Source: Chloroflexi bacterium 44-23 (GTDB lineage: Bacteria > Chloroflexota > Anaerolineae > Anaerolineales > Anaerolineaceae). Taken from it: 64,000 nucleotides of DNA. This document shows, piece by piece, positions 45,711 to 53,545 of this stretch (position 1 is the stretch's first letter; each line of letters begins with the position of its first letter). The position numbers and the translations under genes were made by a program. The stretch covers positions 372,001 to 436,000 of the forward strand of contig MKUW01000015.1 of the NCBI GenBank assembly GCA_001899005.1, in the 5' to 3' direction. Below the pieces are notes generated by a model. The model saw only the letters and a list, made by a program, of their open reading frames with translations, had not been told where the DNA came from and did not search any database.

Positions 45711-47059
45711 TGTTTATTCCACATTCTGATTCAGATAAATCAGAGATGCTCGAAAAGATCGGATTAAAAAGCATTAAAGATCTTTTCAAGGATGTACCTG
45801 AAAAATATCGTTATCCGGATTTAAACCTTCCTGAAGCAATCTCTGAAATGGAAGCTTTGCAAAACCTCAAAGATCTGGCAGACGTTAACTTTTCGACCGA
45901 TGATATGCTCTGTTTTATGGGTGCCGGTGCCTACAACCATTACATTCCGGCTGCGGTAGACAGCATCATCACCCGCGGTGAATTTTTGACAGCCTACACG
46001 CCATATCAACCTGAGGTTTCTCAAGGAACTTTGCAGGCTATTTTTGAATATCAATCTTTAATCGCGGCGTTGACCGGTATGGAAGTCAGCAATGCCTCGC
46101 ATTACGATGGTGCGACTGCTGCTGCCGAAGCCTGTGTATTGGCTTATCATAATTTTCGCGGTAAGCGGAATAAGTTCGTTCTTTCAAAGGGCCTACACCC
46201 ACAATACCGTGAGACAATTCAAACCTATTTCCAGGGATATGAAAATCTCAAAATTGTTGGTTTCGACAACCCGTCACAAATGCCAAATGATGATGATCTG
46301 CTTAATTTGGTTGATCTTGATACAGCCATTGTCTATGTCCAATACCCAGATTTCTTTGGGAGAATACGTGATTTCACCAAATTTGTTGAGCAGGTTCATG
46401 AAAAAGGTGCTCTGGTTGCTGTTTCTGTCAACCCGATGGCTTTGGGAATGTTAAAACCACCCGGTGAATTTGGCGTAGATATTGTTACCGGAGAAGGCCA
46501 ACCACTCGGGATCCCCCTTTCATTTGGCGGCCCATATTTGGGATTGTTTGCGACAAAAAAAGAATTCGTCCGAAAACTTGCTGGTCGCTTGGTGGGTGAG
46601 ACCGTGGACAAAGAAGGTCGTAAAGGATACGTATTAACCCTGACGGCCCGTGAGCAACACATTCGCCGCGAAAAAGCTACATCGAATATTTGCACGAATC
46701 AAGGACTAATTGCACTGGCTGCCACTGTGTATCTTTCTCTATTAGGGAAACATGGGCTTGAACAAGTTGCCAGATTGAATTTTGATAAGGCGCATTATGC
46801 AGCCACACAATTCAATCAATTGAATGACTTTGAAGTTGTCTCAAACAGTCCTTTTTTCAATGAATTTGTTTTGAAATGTCCTTTACCTGTCGAAGAGATT
46901 AATGCACTCCTGCTCGATTACGATATTCTTGGTGGCTATGATTTATCCAAAGATTATCCGGAATTGGAGAATTGCATGCTGGTTGCCGTTACCGAAGCCG
47001 TTTCAAAAGACGACATCGATTACTTTGTAAGTTCATTACAGGAGGTTTGCCATGGTTGA
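45710..47059 (+). CDS. gcvPA: glycine decarboxylase subunit 1 (P-protein N-terminal half)
   Basis: 449 residues. Contains HSDSDKSEMLEKIGLKSIKDLF at the start and the family blocks FMGAGAYNHYIPAAVD, AYTPYQPEVSQGTLQAIFE, YDGATAAAEA and REQHIRREKATSNICTNQ. With GcvPB it makes a heterotetrameric P-protein, the pyridoxal-phosphate-dependent decarboxylase of glycine. Overlaps gcvPB by eight bases in a different frame. Both halves have complete N- and C-termini, so this is a genuine split, as is common in thermophiles and Gram-positive bacteria. Confidence 0.97.
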   Translation: MFIPHSDSDKSEMLEKIGLKSIKDLFKDVPEKYRYPDLNLPEAISEMEALQNLKDLADVNFSTDDMLCFMGAGAYNHYIPAAVDSIITRGEFLTAYTPYQPEVSQGTLQAIFEYQSLIAALTGMEVSNASHYDGATAAAEACVLAYHNFRGKRNKFVLSKGLHPQYRETIQTYFQGYENLKIVGFDNPSQMPNDDDLLNLVDLDTAIVYVQYPDFFGRIRDFTKFVEQVHEKGALVAVSVNPMALGMLKPPGEFGVDIVTGEGQPLGIPLSFGGPYLGLFATKKEFVRKLAGRLVGETVDKEGRKGYVLTLTAREQHIRREKATSNICTNQGLIALAATVYLSLLGKHGLEQVARLNFDKAHYAATQFNQLNDFEVVSNSPFFNEFVLKCPLPVEEINALLLDYDILGGYDLSKDYPELENCMLVAVTEAVSKDDIDYFVSSLQEVCHG

Positions 47060-48518
47060 GGCGACCATTTTTGAGATTTCTTCACCAGGGCGAATTGGCG
47101 TCAAATACCCAGAAAGTGACGTACCATCCTTCGAGTTGCCGGCAGAGCTGGAACGCCGCCACCTCCCCTTGCCTGAAGTTGCTGAATTGGATGTCGTGCG
47201 GCACTTTACTCGGCTTTCCAAATTAAACTACAGCATTGATTCTGGCTTTTATCCGTTGGGATCATGCACAATGAAGTACAACCCAAGAATTAATGAAGTG
47301 ACAGCCCGATTAAGTGGATTTGCGAAAACGCATCCTTTACAACCGGTAGATACTGTTCAGGGCAACCTGGCTTTAATGTATGAATTACAGGAATGGCTTG
47401 CAGAAATCAGCGGTTTCTCCGCAATCACCCTGCAGCCAGCTGCCGGCGCACAGGGAGAATATACAGGCGTATTGATCATACGCGCATATCATAAAGATCG
47501 CGGCGATACCAAACGCACGAAAATGATTATTCCGGATTCTGCACATGGTACAAACCCGGCTAGTTCTTCAATGAGCGGCTTTGATGTGGTTCATTGTGCA
47601 ACAAATGAACATGGCAATATTGATCTTGATTCTCTAAGAGCTGTTTGTGATGACACAACCGCAGGTTTGATGTTGACCAATCCCAACACATTGGGGTTGT
47701 TTGAACAAGGGATTAGTGAAGTAATCGAGATCGTTCATCAAGCGGGTGGCTTGGTTTACGGTGATGGCGCAAATCTGAACGCATTGCTTGGGATTACCAG
47801 GCCAGGGGATTTGGGAATCGATATTATGCATTTTAATTTGCATAAGACCTTTTCCACGCCTCATGGCGGTGGCGGACCGGGTTCAGGCCCTGTAGGTGTT
47901 GCCAGTCATTTGGTCGATTTCTTGCCCTGTCCTGTGGTTGGTATACTCGAACCCGCCAGCGGTGATTTCCCGCCATTCTATGGTTTTGTAGAACCCGCCA
48001 AGAGCATCGGGCGAATGAAGGCGTTTTACGGCCATTTCGGAATGGTTATACGCGCTTATACTTACATTAGCATGTATGGCAAGCATGGCTTGCGTGAAAT
48101 AGCTGAAGGTGCAGTTTTAAATGCCAATTATCTGATGGCACTGGTAAATAAACACTACAAAGTTGCTTACCCGCGCATATGCATGCATGAATTTGTGGTT
48201 GAAGGACATTGGCCAAATGCGCCGGAGGTTATTGCTCTCGATGTATCCAAACGCTTGATGGATTACAATTTCCATCCACCAACCAACTACTTTCCACTCA
48301 TTGTTCCAGAAGCGCTTATGATCGAACCAACCGAAACCGAAAACAAAGAGACACTTGAACTATTTGCGGATGCGCTTATCAAGATTTCTGATGAAGCGGT
48401 CAATAATCCACAACTTCTCAAGGATGCGCCTCATAATACCCCTATCGGCAGGTTGGATGAGGTTAAAGCAGCTAAAGACCTGGTTTTGTGTTGTTGGATA
48501 CCAGAAAAAGAAAACTAA
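47052..48518 (+). CDS. gcvPB: glycine decarboxylase subunit 2 (P-protein C-terminal half)
   Basis: 488 residues. PLP lysine K265 in FNLHKTFSTPHGGGGPG, preceded by GEYTGVLIIRAYH and HGTNPASSSMSGF, with the C-terminal NYFPLIVPEALMIEPTETE. Catalyses the decarboxylation together with GcvPA. Overlaps gcvPA by eight bases, so translation is coupled. Followed by a strong terminator. Confidence 0.97.
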   Translation: MVEATIFEISSPGRIGVKYPESDVPSFELPAELERRHLPLPEVAELDVVRHFTRLSKLNYSIDSGFYPLGSCTMKYNPRINEVTARLSGFAKTHPLQPVDTVQGNLALMYELQEWLAEISGFSAITLQPAAGAQGEYTGVLIIRAYHKDRGDTKRTKMIIPDSAHGTNPASSSMSGFDVVHCATNEHGNIDLDSLRAVCDDTTAGLMLTNPNTLGLFEQGISEVIEIVHQAGGLVYGDGANLNALLGITRPGDLGIDIMHFNLHKTFSTPHGGGGPGSGPVGVASHLVDFLPCPVVGILEPASGDFPPFYGFVEPAKSIGRMKAFYGHFGMVIRAYTYISMYGKHGLREIAEGAVLNANYLMALVNKHYKVAYPRICMHEFVVEGHWPNAPEVIALDVSKRLMDYNFHPPTNYFPLIVPEALMIEPTETENKETLELFADALIKISDEAVNNPQLLKDAPHNTPIGRLDEVKAAKDLVLCCWIPEKEN

Positions 48519-48540
48519 CAAAAAACCTACATAATTAATA

Positions 48541-48576
48541 AAGGAGGTTATCAAAATTGATAACCTCCTTATTTTT
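48541..48576 (+). terminator. intrinsic terminator of the gcv operon
   Basis: A 14-bp perfect stem AAGGAGGTTATCAA / TTGATAACCTCCTT (48541-48554 with 48557-48570), two-base loop, then ATTTTTC. The stem contains AAGGAGG, a Shine-Dalgarno-like sequence, but no start codon follows. Confidence 0.9.
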
Positions 48577-48588
48577 CCTGAAAACCTA

Positions 48589-48616
48589 TTGTAATAATAA
48601 AATGTTCAAGTATAGT
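48589..48616 (+). promoter_or_regulatory. promoter of the small pilin gene
   Basis: TTGTAA (48589-48594), 16-base spacer, TATAGT (48611-48616), start near 48623. It leaves a leader with GGAGG before the ATG. Confidence 0.5.
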
Positions 48617-48639
48617 TAATAATAATTGAAGGAGGTATT

Positions 48640-48786
48640 ATGGGTCATTTGTGGAAGGAAGATGGCCAGGGATTTCTCGAATATGGGCTGGTCATAATCA
48701 TTGTTGCCGTAATAATTATTGCGCTATTATTTATTTTCGGCAACCGAGTCGGGTTAATGTTTAGCAACATTGTTAATTTGATCTGA
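48640..48786 (+). CDS. Flp/Fap-type pilin, orphan, 48 residues
   Basis: A 48-residue reading frame with GGAGG four bases before its ATG, preceded by a promoter and followed by a terminator. Short basic/polar leader, then EDGQGFLEYGLV with a prepilin-like glycine before QGFLEY: Glu at +5 and Tyr at +6, as in Flp pilins, followed by a long hydrophobic helix IIIVAVIIIALLFIF and a short polar tail. It fits a type IVb pilin processed by a prepilin peptidase. No tad genes are in the window, so assembly machinery is encoded elsewhere, or it is a membrane peptide of another kind. Confidence 0.75.
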   Translation: MGHLWKEDGQGFLEYGLVIIIVAVIIIALLFIFGNRVGLMFSNIVNLI

Positions 48787-48809
48787 AATCATTTTTATTC
48801 ATTTAAAAA

Positions 48810-48840
48810 AACCTCATAAATAATTTATGGGGTTTTTTTT
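48810..48840 (+). terminator. intrinsic terminator of the pilin gene
   Basis: AACCTCATAAAT / ATTTATGGGGTT stem with one G-T pair, A-tract upstream and a run of eight T downstream. It may work in both directions. Confidence 0.85.
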
Positions 48841-48881
48841 ATATCTGTTAGAATGAAAGGCTAAAAAGGATTGATATATTC

Positions 48882-50033
48882 ATGAAAATGATTGAGCTAT
48901 CCAATCTTGATAAACAAGATTTTTCCGACAAAAAGTTTTATCCTGGGACCGAGGGAAACCCTTTTGATTCCATACTGCGCATCTTTAATGGTCTCAATAC
49001 AATACACTCAATATATTTCCTTTTTGGCATAACCTTATTTTCTTTTTTTTTCACGTTCTTGAATTTACGCAACTGGCTAATGCTTTTGCTTTTCGCTGCC
49101 TTTGATTGGCTGATCATAGCATTGTTACCGAAGTTTAAGATTACTTTTGGCCCAACACATTCACAGGTTTTTCTTCTCCTGTTAATGCGGACTCCTTTTA
49201 TCTGGCTGCCATTTCCTTTCAACCTGGCATTTCAAATAATTGGTACTGCCCTGGTGTTGGCTGGTTTTGTCTATGAACCAACGCAAATCATCGTCAAGCA
49301 GCAAGATTTGGAGATTAACAAAAGCCAACTCAAAGCCCCGATAAACTTCGTACAAATAGGTGACATTCACCTTGAAAAATGTGGTGTACGCGAACGCAAG
49401 CTGCTTAGTATGCTTAAGTTACTATCGCCTAACTTCATTTTATTTACTGGTGACTTCCTTAATTTATCAAATAACTCGGATCCGCTAGTGATTGAAGAGG
49501 TAGCTAAATTCTTCAGTGAAATTAACGCGATAGCTCCCACTTACTTTGTTCCAGGCAGCCCTGCAGTAGATCTTAAAGAAAGTCTTGATGCAATCATATC
49601 GAAGACCAAAGCAATTCCCTTAATAAACCAAGATTTATTGCTCGTAGAAAATGATCTTACCATTCATATCATTGGGCTGGATTGCACGCACAAACCAGGC
49701 GTGGACATTAAAAATTTAGCAAAAGCGAATAAACTGAAAGGTGATGTTGCCATCTTAATGTATCATTCACCTGATTTAATCTATGAATTAATTCCTGAGG
49801 ATCATATTGATATAATGCTCTCGGGGCATACTCATGGCGGCCAGGTACGCTTGCCAATGCTTGGTGCGATTTTTACCGGATCTTTGTATGGCCGTAAGCT
49901 TCAATCCGGTATTTACAAAATGGGAAAAACCCTTCTTTCGATTTCTCGGGGTATCGGCTTCGAGGGAATGGGTGCACCGCGTGTGCGTTTTTTATGCAAG
50001 CCTGAAATAAATTTCTGGACGATCAAACACTAG
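48882..50033 (+). CDS. membrane-anchored metallophosphoesterase with degenerate metal motif
   Basis: 383 residues. About three hydrophobic segments between 40 and 130 precede a calcineurin-like phosphoesterase domain. Block 1 is GDIH (D161, H163), block 2 LFTGDFLN (D191), block 4 MYHSPD (H295) and block 5 LSGHTHGGQVRLP (315-320). Block 3, normally GNHD or GNHE, is GSPAVD at 225-230, so the bridging ligand and catalytic His are missing. It may be inactive, or have a shifted site. Similar in layout to YaeI/YkuE-type phosphodiesterases. A strong ribosome site is not evident; ATG at 48888 is possible. Confidence 0.8.
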   Translation: MKMIELSNLDKQDFSDKKFYPGTEGNPFDSILRIFNGLNTIHSIYFLFGITLFSFFFTFLNLRNWLMLLLFAAFDWLIIALLPKFKITFGPTHSQVFLLLLMRTPFIWLPFPFNLAFQIIGTALVLAGFVYEPTQIIVKQQDLEINKSQLKAPINFVQIGDIHLEKCGVRERKLLSMLKLLSPNFILFTGDFLNLSNNSDPLVIEEVAKFFSEINAIAPTYFVPGSPAVDLKESLDAIISKTKAIPLINQDLLLVENDLTIHIIGLDCTHKPGVDIKNLAKANKLKGDVAILMYHSPDLIYELIPEDHIDIMLSGHTHGGQVRLPMLGAIFTGSLYGRKLQSGIYKMGKTLLSISRGIGFEGMGAPRVRFLCKPEINFWTIKH

Positions 50034-50196
50034 TATGATTCCTTCCGCAATCAACACCTAATTCCGAAAAACTCCGCAGATTAAAGATCAATATTTCGCA
50101 GTCTGATGCGATTGCGATTCAATCTCTGGCCCTAAAACCATTCAACTCGAATGGCATTGCCTCATAACCAAAAGACCAGAACCAATGTTACTACGA

Positions 50197-50263
50197 CTCG
50201 TAACATAAAGATTTGGTGGTTTGATGCTATCGGAAAGCACCAAATCATTGATGGGCTGCGAAC
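50197..50263. repeat. 67-bp hairpin repeat, copy 1
   Basis: Aligns without gaps to copy 2 at 50417-50483. Shared core: TAACATAAAGA, GGTG, GAAAGCACC, ATCATTGA and CGAAC. Folds as GGTTTGATGCT / AGCACCAAATC with one mismatch and one wobble. Confidence 0.75.
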
Positions 50264-50416
50264 CAATTTGAGATATATAATTTAAGTAGGCTTTCCTTCC
50301 GAGGTCTATTCTGTTTTTTTCACAGGAGATTTCTGGTAAAGGCGAAGCATCCGGGAAACCATTCTATCCTAAGAAACATACCCATCGCGGATGCATCATC
50401 CATGAGCATGTCACTT

Positions 50417-50483
50417 CTCATAACATAAAGACGCGGTGATATGGTGCTTTGCGAAAGCACCATATCATTGAAGTTCTACGAAC
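50417..50483. repeat. 67-bp hairpin repeat, copy 2
   Basis: Exactly 220 bases after copy 1. It forms a perfect stem GATATGGTGCTTT / AAAGCACCATATC. Relative to copy 1 one stem position has changed from T-A to A-T, keeping the pair. Confidence 0.75.
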
Positions 50484-50723
50484 GCACCCTCCGCCTTGCC
50501 GGAATCATGCAATATTATTTCATCCTCAAATACTCGCAATGTCACAGCAGAGTAGTCAGAGAATTTACCAAAGCGATCCCCTTCCAAGGCCGTATTGATA
50601 AGGTTGGATTTGATTCAGACAACAAAGTAATATTGCGAAAATAGCGGTTTCTTATAAAATTATCGAACAATTGCATTAAAAGCCAGATGTAAAAAAACCC
50701 CTCGTTCTTGTACTGACCTACAA

Positions 50724-53462
50724 TTATGATTTTAATTGAGCTGTAATTACAGAAATTGCCAAGCTAATTGCTTCTGGTAATTTTTCAGCATCTTTTCCGC
50801 CTGCTTGTGCAAGAGTAGGACGGCCACCGCCTCCACCCCCCAACATTTCAGATAATGTTTTGACGATGTTTCCAGCATTTAGCCCACGCGATACCAGGTC
50901 CTCTGTCACTGCGACAATTAAAACGGGTTTGTTGTTTTGAACACTGCCCAAAACAACCACGCCACTTTTATAACGCGAGCGAAACCGATCCGTCATCGAA
51001 CGCAATGTGTCAGAGTCAGCTTCGGGGATTAGTTTGGCCAGAACAACAAAATCTGAAACCCTTTCAACATCTTCCAACTGGTTTAGGAAAGCCTGGCCGA
51101 CCAACAATTGCCGAAATCGATTGCTTTCATTTTTTTCAGCTTCCAGTTCGTTCTGCAAGGAAGATATTCGTTCAAGCAAATGATCGTCTGAGCTGTTCAA
51201 TTGATGCTCTATTGTTTTAACTAACTGAGATTGACGATGTAAATATTGATAGGCTTCACGGCCTGTAATGGCTTCAATTCGCCTGATTCCGGCTGCGGTG
51301 CTGCCTTCGCTAATAATGACAAATGATCCGATATCCCCTGTTTCATCAACATGTGTACCCCCGCATAACTCGTAGGAGATTACATTTTCATTGCCAATCG
51401 AAATTGTCCGCACGATTTCACCATATTTTTCGCCGAACAAAGCCATGGCACCTTCAGACATAGCTTCGGCAATCGGTTTTTCGACTATGCGCAATGGCAA
51501 ATCCTCAAGGATAGCTTCGTTTACACCATTCTCGATTCTTTCCAATTCATCCGCACTTAAAGGGGAAGGATGGGTAAAGTCAAAACGCAACCGGTCAGGT
51601 GCCACCAATGAACCCGCCTGTCGCGCGTGATTTCCGAGTACTTTATGCAATTCCGCGTGCAAAAGATGAGTGGCTGTGTGATTACGCATGATATCTTTGC
51701 GACGGGTGCGATCCACAGAAGCAATTACTTCATCATTCACTGAAAAACTTCCGCGCTTGATATGACCATGATGAACGATAATTCCAGCAGCTGGTTTTCG
51801 CACCATCTCCACTTCTATTTCAAAATCGCCGCCATCATTGCAACGTATAACGCCAGTGTCGGATACCTGACCACCCGATTCAACGTAAAAACAAGTTTGT
51901 GGCAAAATAATTTCTACCGAATCACCTTCAAAAACACTTTCAACCCGTTCTCCGTCTTTTATTAAAGCCAAAATTCTTCCGCTTATCTGGGTATTTGAAT
52001 ATGGGTCGTATTTGACTCCAGAAGGGGGCAACAGTTTTTGAAGTTGAAGATCCTCAAAAATGGCACGATAAATTTCGACATCGCCGGCATCCATAACCCC
52101 AAAGATTTTTCCAGCGCCGGAATCAATACGATGACGGTCCATTGCTTTTTTAAATCCAGCTTCATCAACTTCAAAATTATTTTCTCGTGCAATATCGCGT
52201 GTAATTTCAAAAGGTAGGCCATGAGTTGCATACAGGTCAAAAGCCTCATCCCCGCTGATCAAATTGTCTCCACGTGCTTGCATCGAAGCGAAGAAATCAT
52301 CTAAATATGTTAAGCCGGACTGCAAAGTCCTAGCAAACCGTACTTCTTCTCTGGTCAGATTCTCAAGGATCGTTTGCTGGTTTTTCAATAATTCCGGATA
52401 CGCTTCACCATAATTATTAATAACAACTTGTGCGATTCTGGCCAGAAAGGGGTCATTAATTCCCAGCTTTCCTGCAAAGCGAGCTGCACGCCGAATAATC
52501 ATTCTGCAAACATAATTACGGCCAGTATTTCCAGGCACTACCCCATCCGCAATCAAAAATGTGGCAGCTCGAGCGTGGTCTGCTATAACACGATAGGGTG
52601 TGAAGTTTTCAGAAACCCGTTTATCATCATCTTCTGTTAATAATTGCACTTCTCGTATTAATGGGAGTAACAAATCGGTTTTATAATTTGAATTTACATT
52701 CTGTAAAACTGAGACAATCCGTTCAAACCCCATGCCGGTATCAACATGAGTCTGAGGAAGGGGCTCAAGGACTTCATCGTTAATGCGATTATATTGAATA
52801 AAAACATTATTCCATAATTCCAAAAAGCGATTGCAATCTCCATTGACTCTGCAGACATGGTTGGCAACACCTTTTTTATCACAGAAATCGATTCCCCGAT
52901 CAATATGGATTTCAGAACATGGGCCACAAGGTCCTGTTTCAGCCATCTCCCAGAAATTTTCTTTGCGGCCAAAGAATAGTATATGATCCTCGATTAAATT
53001 TGGCTGTTCTTTCCAGATTTGGTAGGCTTCCTCATCAGAAGGGATAATTCCCTTCTCGTCCTTAAAAACCGTCACCCATAGTTTTGATGGATCGAGATGC
53101 CAGAAATCAGTCAATAATTGCCAGGCCCAAGGTATCGCATCCTTTTTATAGTAATCGCCAAATGACCAATTACCGAGCATTTCAAAAAATGTGTGATGCC
53201 AATCATCCCGGCCAACATCGTCCAAATCATTGTGCTTACCAGCTACGCGCATGCATTTTTGAGAATTTACTGCGCGGGTATAAGGACGTTTTTCAATTCC
53301 AAGAAATACATCTTTGAATTGAACCATGCCTGCGTTTGTAAACAGCAAAGTTGCATCACCGCCCGGAACCAGAGATGACGATGGAACATATGTATGCCCT
53401 CGTTTTATGAAAAATTCAATAAATTCTTTTCGTATCTGATTTCCTGAAGGGACATTTTCCAT
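50724..53462 (-). CDS. alaS: alanyl-tRNA synthetase
   Basis: 912 residues, normal full length. Class II core with GGDATLLFTNAGMVQFKDVFLG and the region SQKCMRVAGKHNDLDDVG, followed by the editing domain with zinc motifs HTATHLLHAELH and CGGTHVDETG, and the C-Ala domain ending MLGGGGGGRPTLAQAGGKD. Charges tRNA-Ala. Ribosome site AGGAG five bases before the ATG at 53462. The promoter and a palindrome flanking the transcription start lie just upstream. The preceding gene on the strand ends 83 bases away. Confidence 0.97.
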   Translation of the reverse strand: MENVPSGNQIRKEFIEFFIKRGHTYVPSSSLVPGGDATLLFTNAGMVQFKDVFLGIEKRPYTRAVNSQKCMRVAGKHNDLDDVGRDDWHHTFFEMLGNWSFGDYYKKDAIPWAWQLLTDFWHLDPSKLWVTVFKDEKGIIPSDEEAYQIWKEQPNLIEDHILFFGRKENFWEMAETGPCGPCSEIHIDRGIDFCDKKGVANHVCRVNGDCNRFLELWNNVFIQYNRINDEVLEPLPQTHVDTGMGFERIVSVLQNVNSNYKTDLLLPLIREVQLLTEDDDKRVSENFTPYRVIADHARAATFLIADGVVPGNTGRNYVCRMIIRRAARFAGKLGINDPFLARIAQVVINNYGEAYPELLKNQQTILENLTREEVRFARTLQSGLTYLDDFFASMQARGDNLISGDEAFDLYATHGLPFEITRDIARENNFEVDEAGFKKAMDRHRIDSGAGKIFGVMDAGDVEIYRAIFEDLQLQKLLPPSGVKYDPYSNTQISGRILALIKDGERVESVFEGDSVEIILPQTCFYVESGGQVSDTGVIRCNDGGDFEIEVEMVRKPAAGIIVHHGHIKRGSFSVNDEVIASVDRTRRKDIMRNHTATHLLHAELHKVLGNHARQAGSLVAPDRLRFDFTHPSPLSADELERIENGVNEAILEDLPLRIVEKPIAEAMSEGAMALFGEKYGEIVRTISIGNENVISYELCGGTHVDETGDIGSFVIISEGSTAAGIRRIEAITGREAYQYLHRQSQLVKTIEHQLNSSDDHLLERISSLQNELEAEKNESNRFRQLLVGQAFLNQLEDVERVSDFVVLAKLIPEADSDTLRSMTDRFRSRYKSGVVVLGSVQNNKPVLIVAVTEDLVSRGLNAGNIVKTLSEMLGGGGGGRPTLAQAGGKDAEKLPEAISLAISVITAQLKS

Positions 53463-53478
53463 TCATGCTCCTAATAAA

Positions 53479-53537
53479 ATAATCATGGGCAAAGTTATTT
53501 TGTCCATGATTATAAGCTATCGCTATAGCACTAGCAA
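53479..53537 (-). promoter_or_regulatory. alaS promoter with palindrome flanking the transcription start
   Basis: Minus strand: TTGCTA (53537-53532), 17-base spacer, TATAAT (53514-53509), start near 53502. A 10-bp inverted repeat ATAATCATGG / CCATGATTAT (53479-53488 with 53504-53513) brackets that start and embeds the -10 box. On a read-through transcript from the upstream gene the same repeat would form a hairpin followed by TTTATTA, a possible terminator. Confidence 0.65.
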
Positions 53538-53545
53538 TATTGCAG

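Larger units (their letters stand above)
50034..50723. other. 690-bp non-coding region between the phosphoesterase and alaS
   Basis: No credible gene. It contains the two 67-base hairpin repeats listed separately and AGGCGAAGCATCC-like sequences near 50341 that resemble dispersed intergenic repeats. A short frame at 50441-50644 has no ribosome site. The composition is more GC-rich than flanking intergenic DNA, and the region may be the decayed remnant of a repeat element. Confidence 0.55.

Noticed and set aside
45710-48518. Frameshift splitting a single GcvP into two
   Set aside because: Both halves start with their own typical N-termini and correspond to the known two-subunit form; overlap of 8 bases is normal coupling.
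48541-48570. AAGGAGG within the gcv terminator as a ribosome site for a small gene
   Set aside because: It forms the arm of a perfect 14-bp stem with a T-tract, and no start codon follows at a usable distance.
50441-50644. Frame of 67 residues after the second hairpin repeat
   Set aside because: Its start lies inside the repeat stem, there is no ribosome site, and the translation matches no family.
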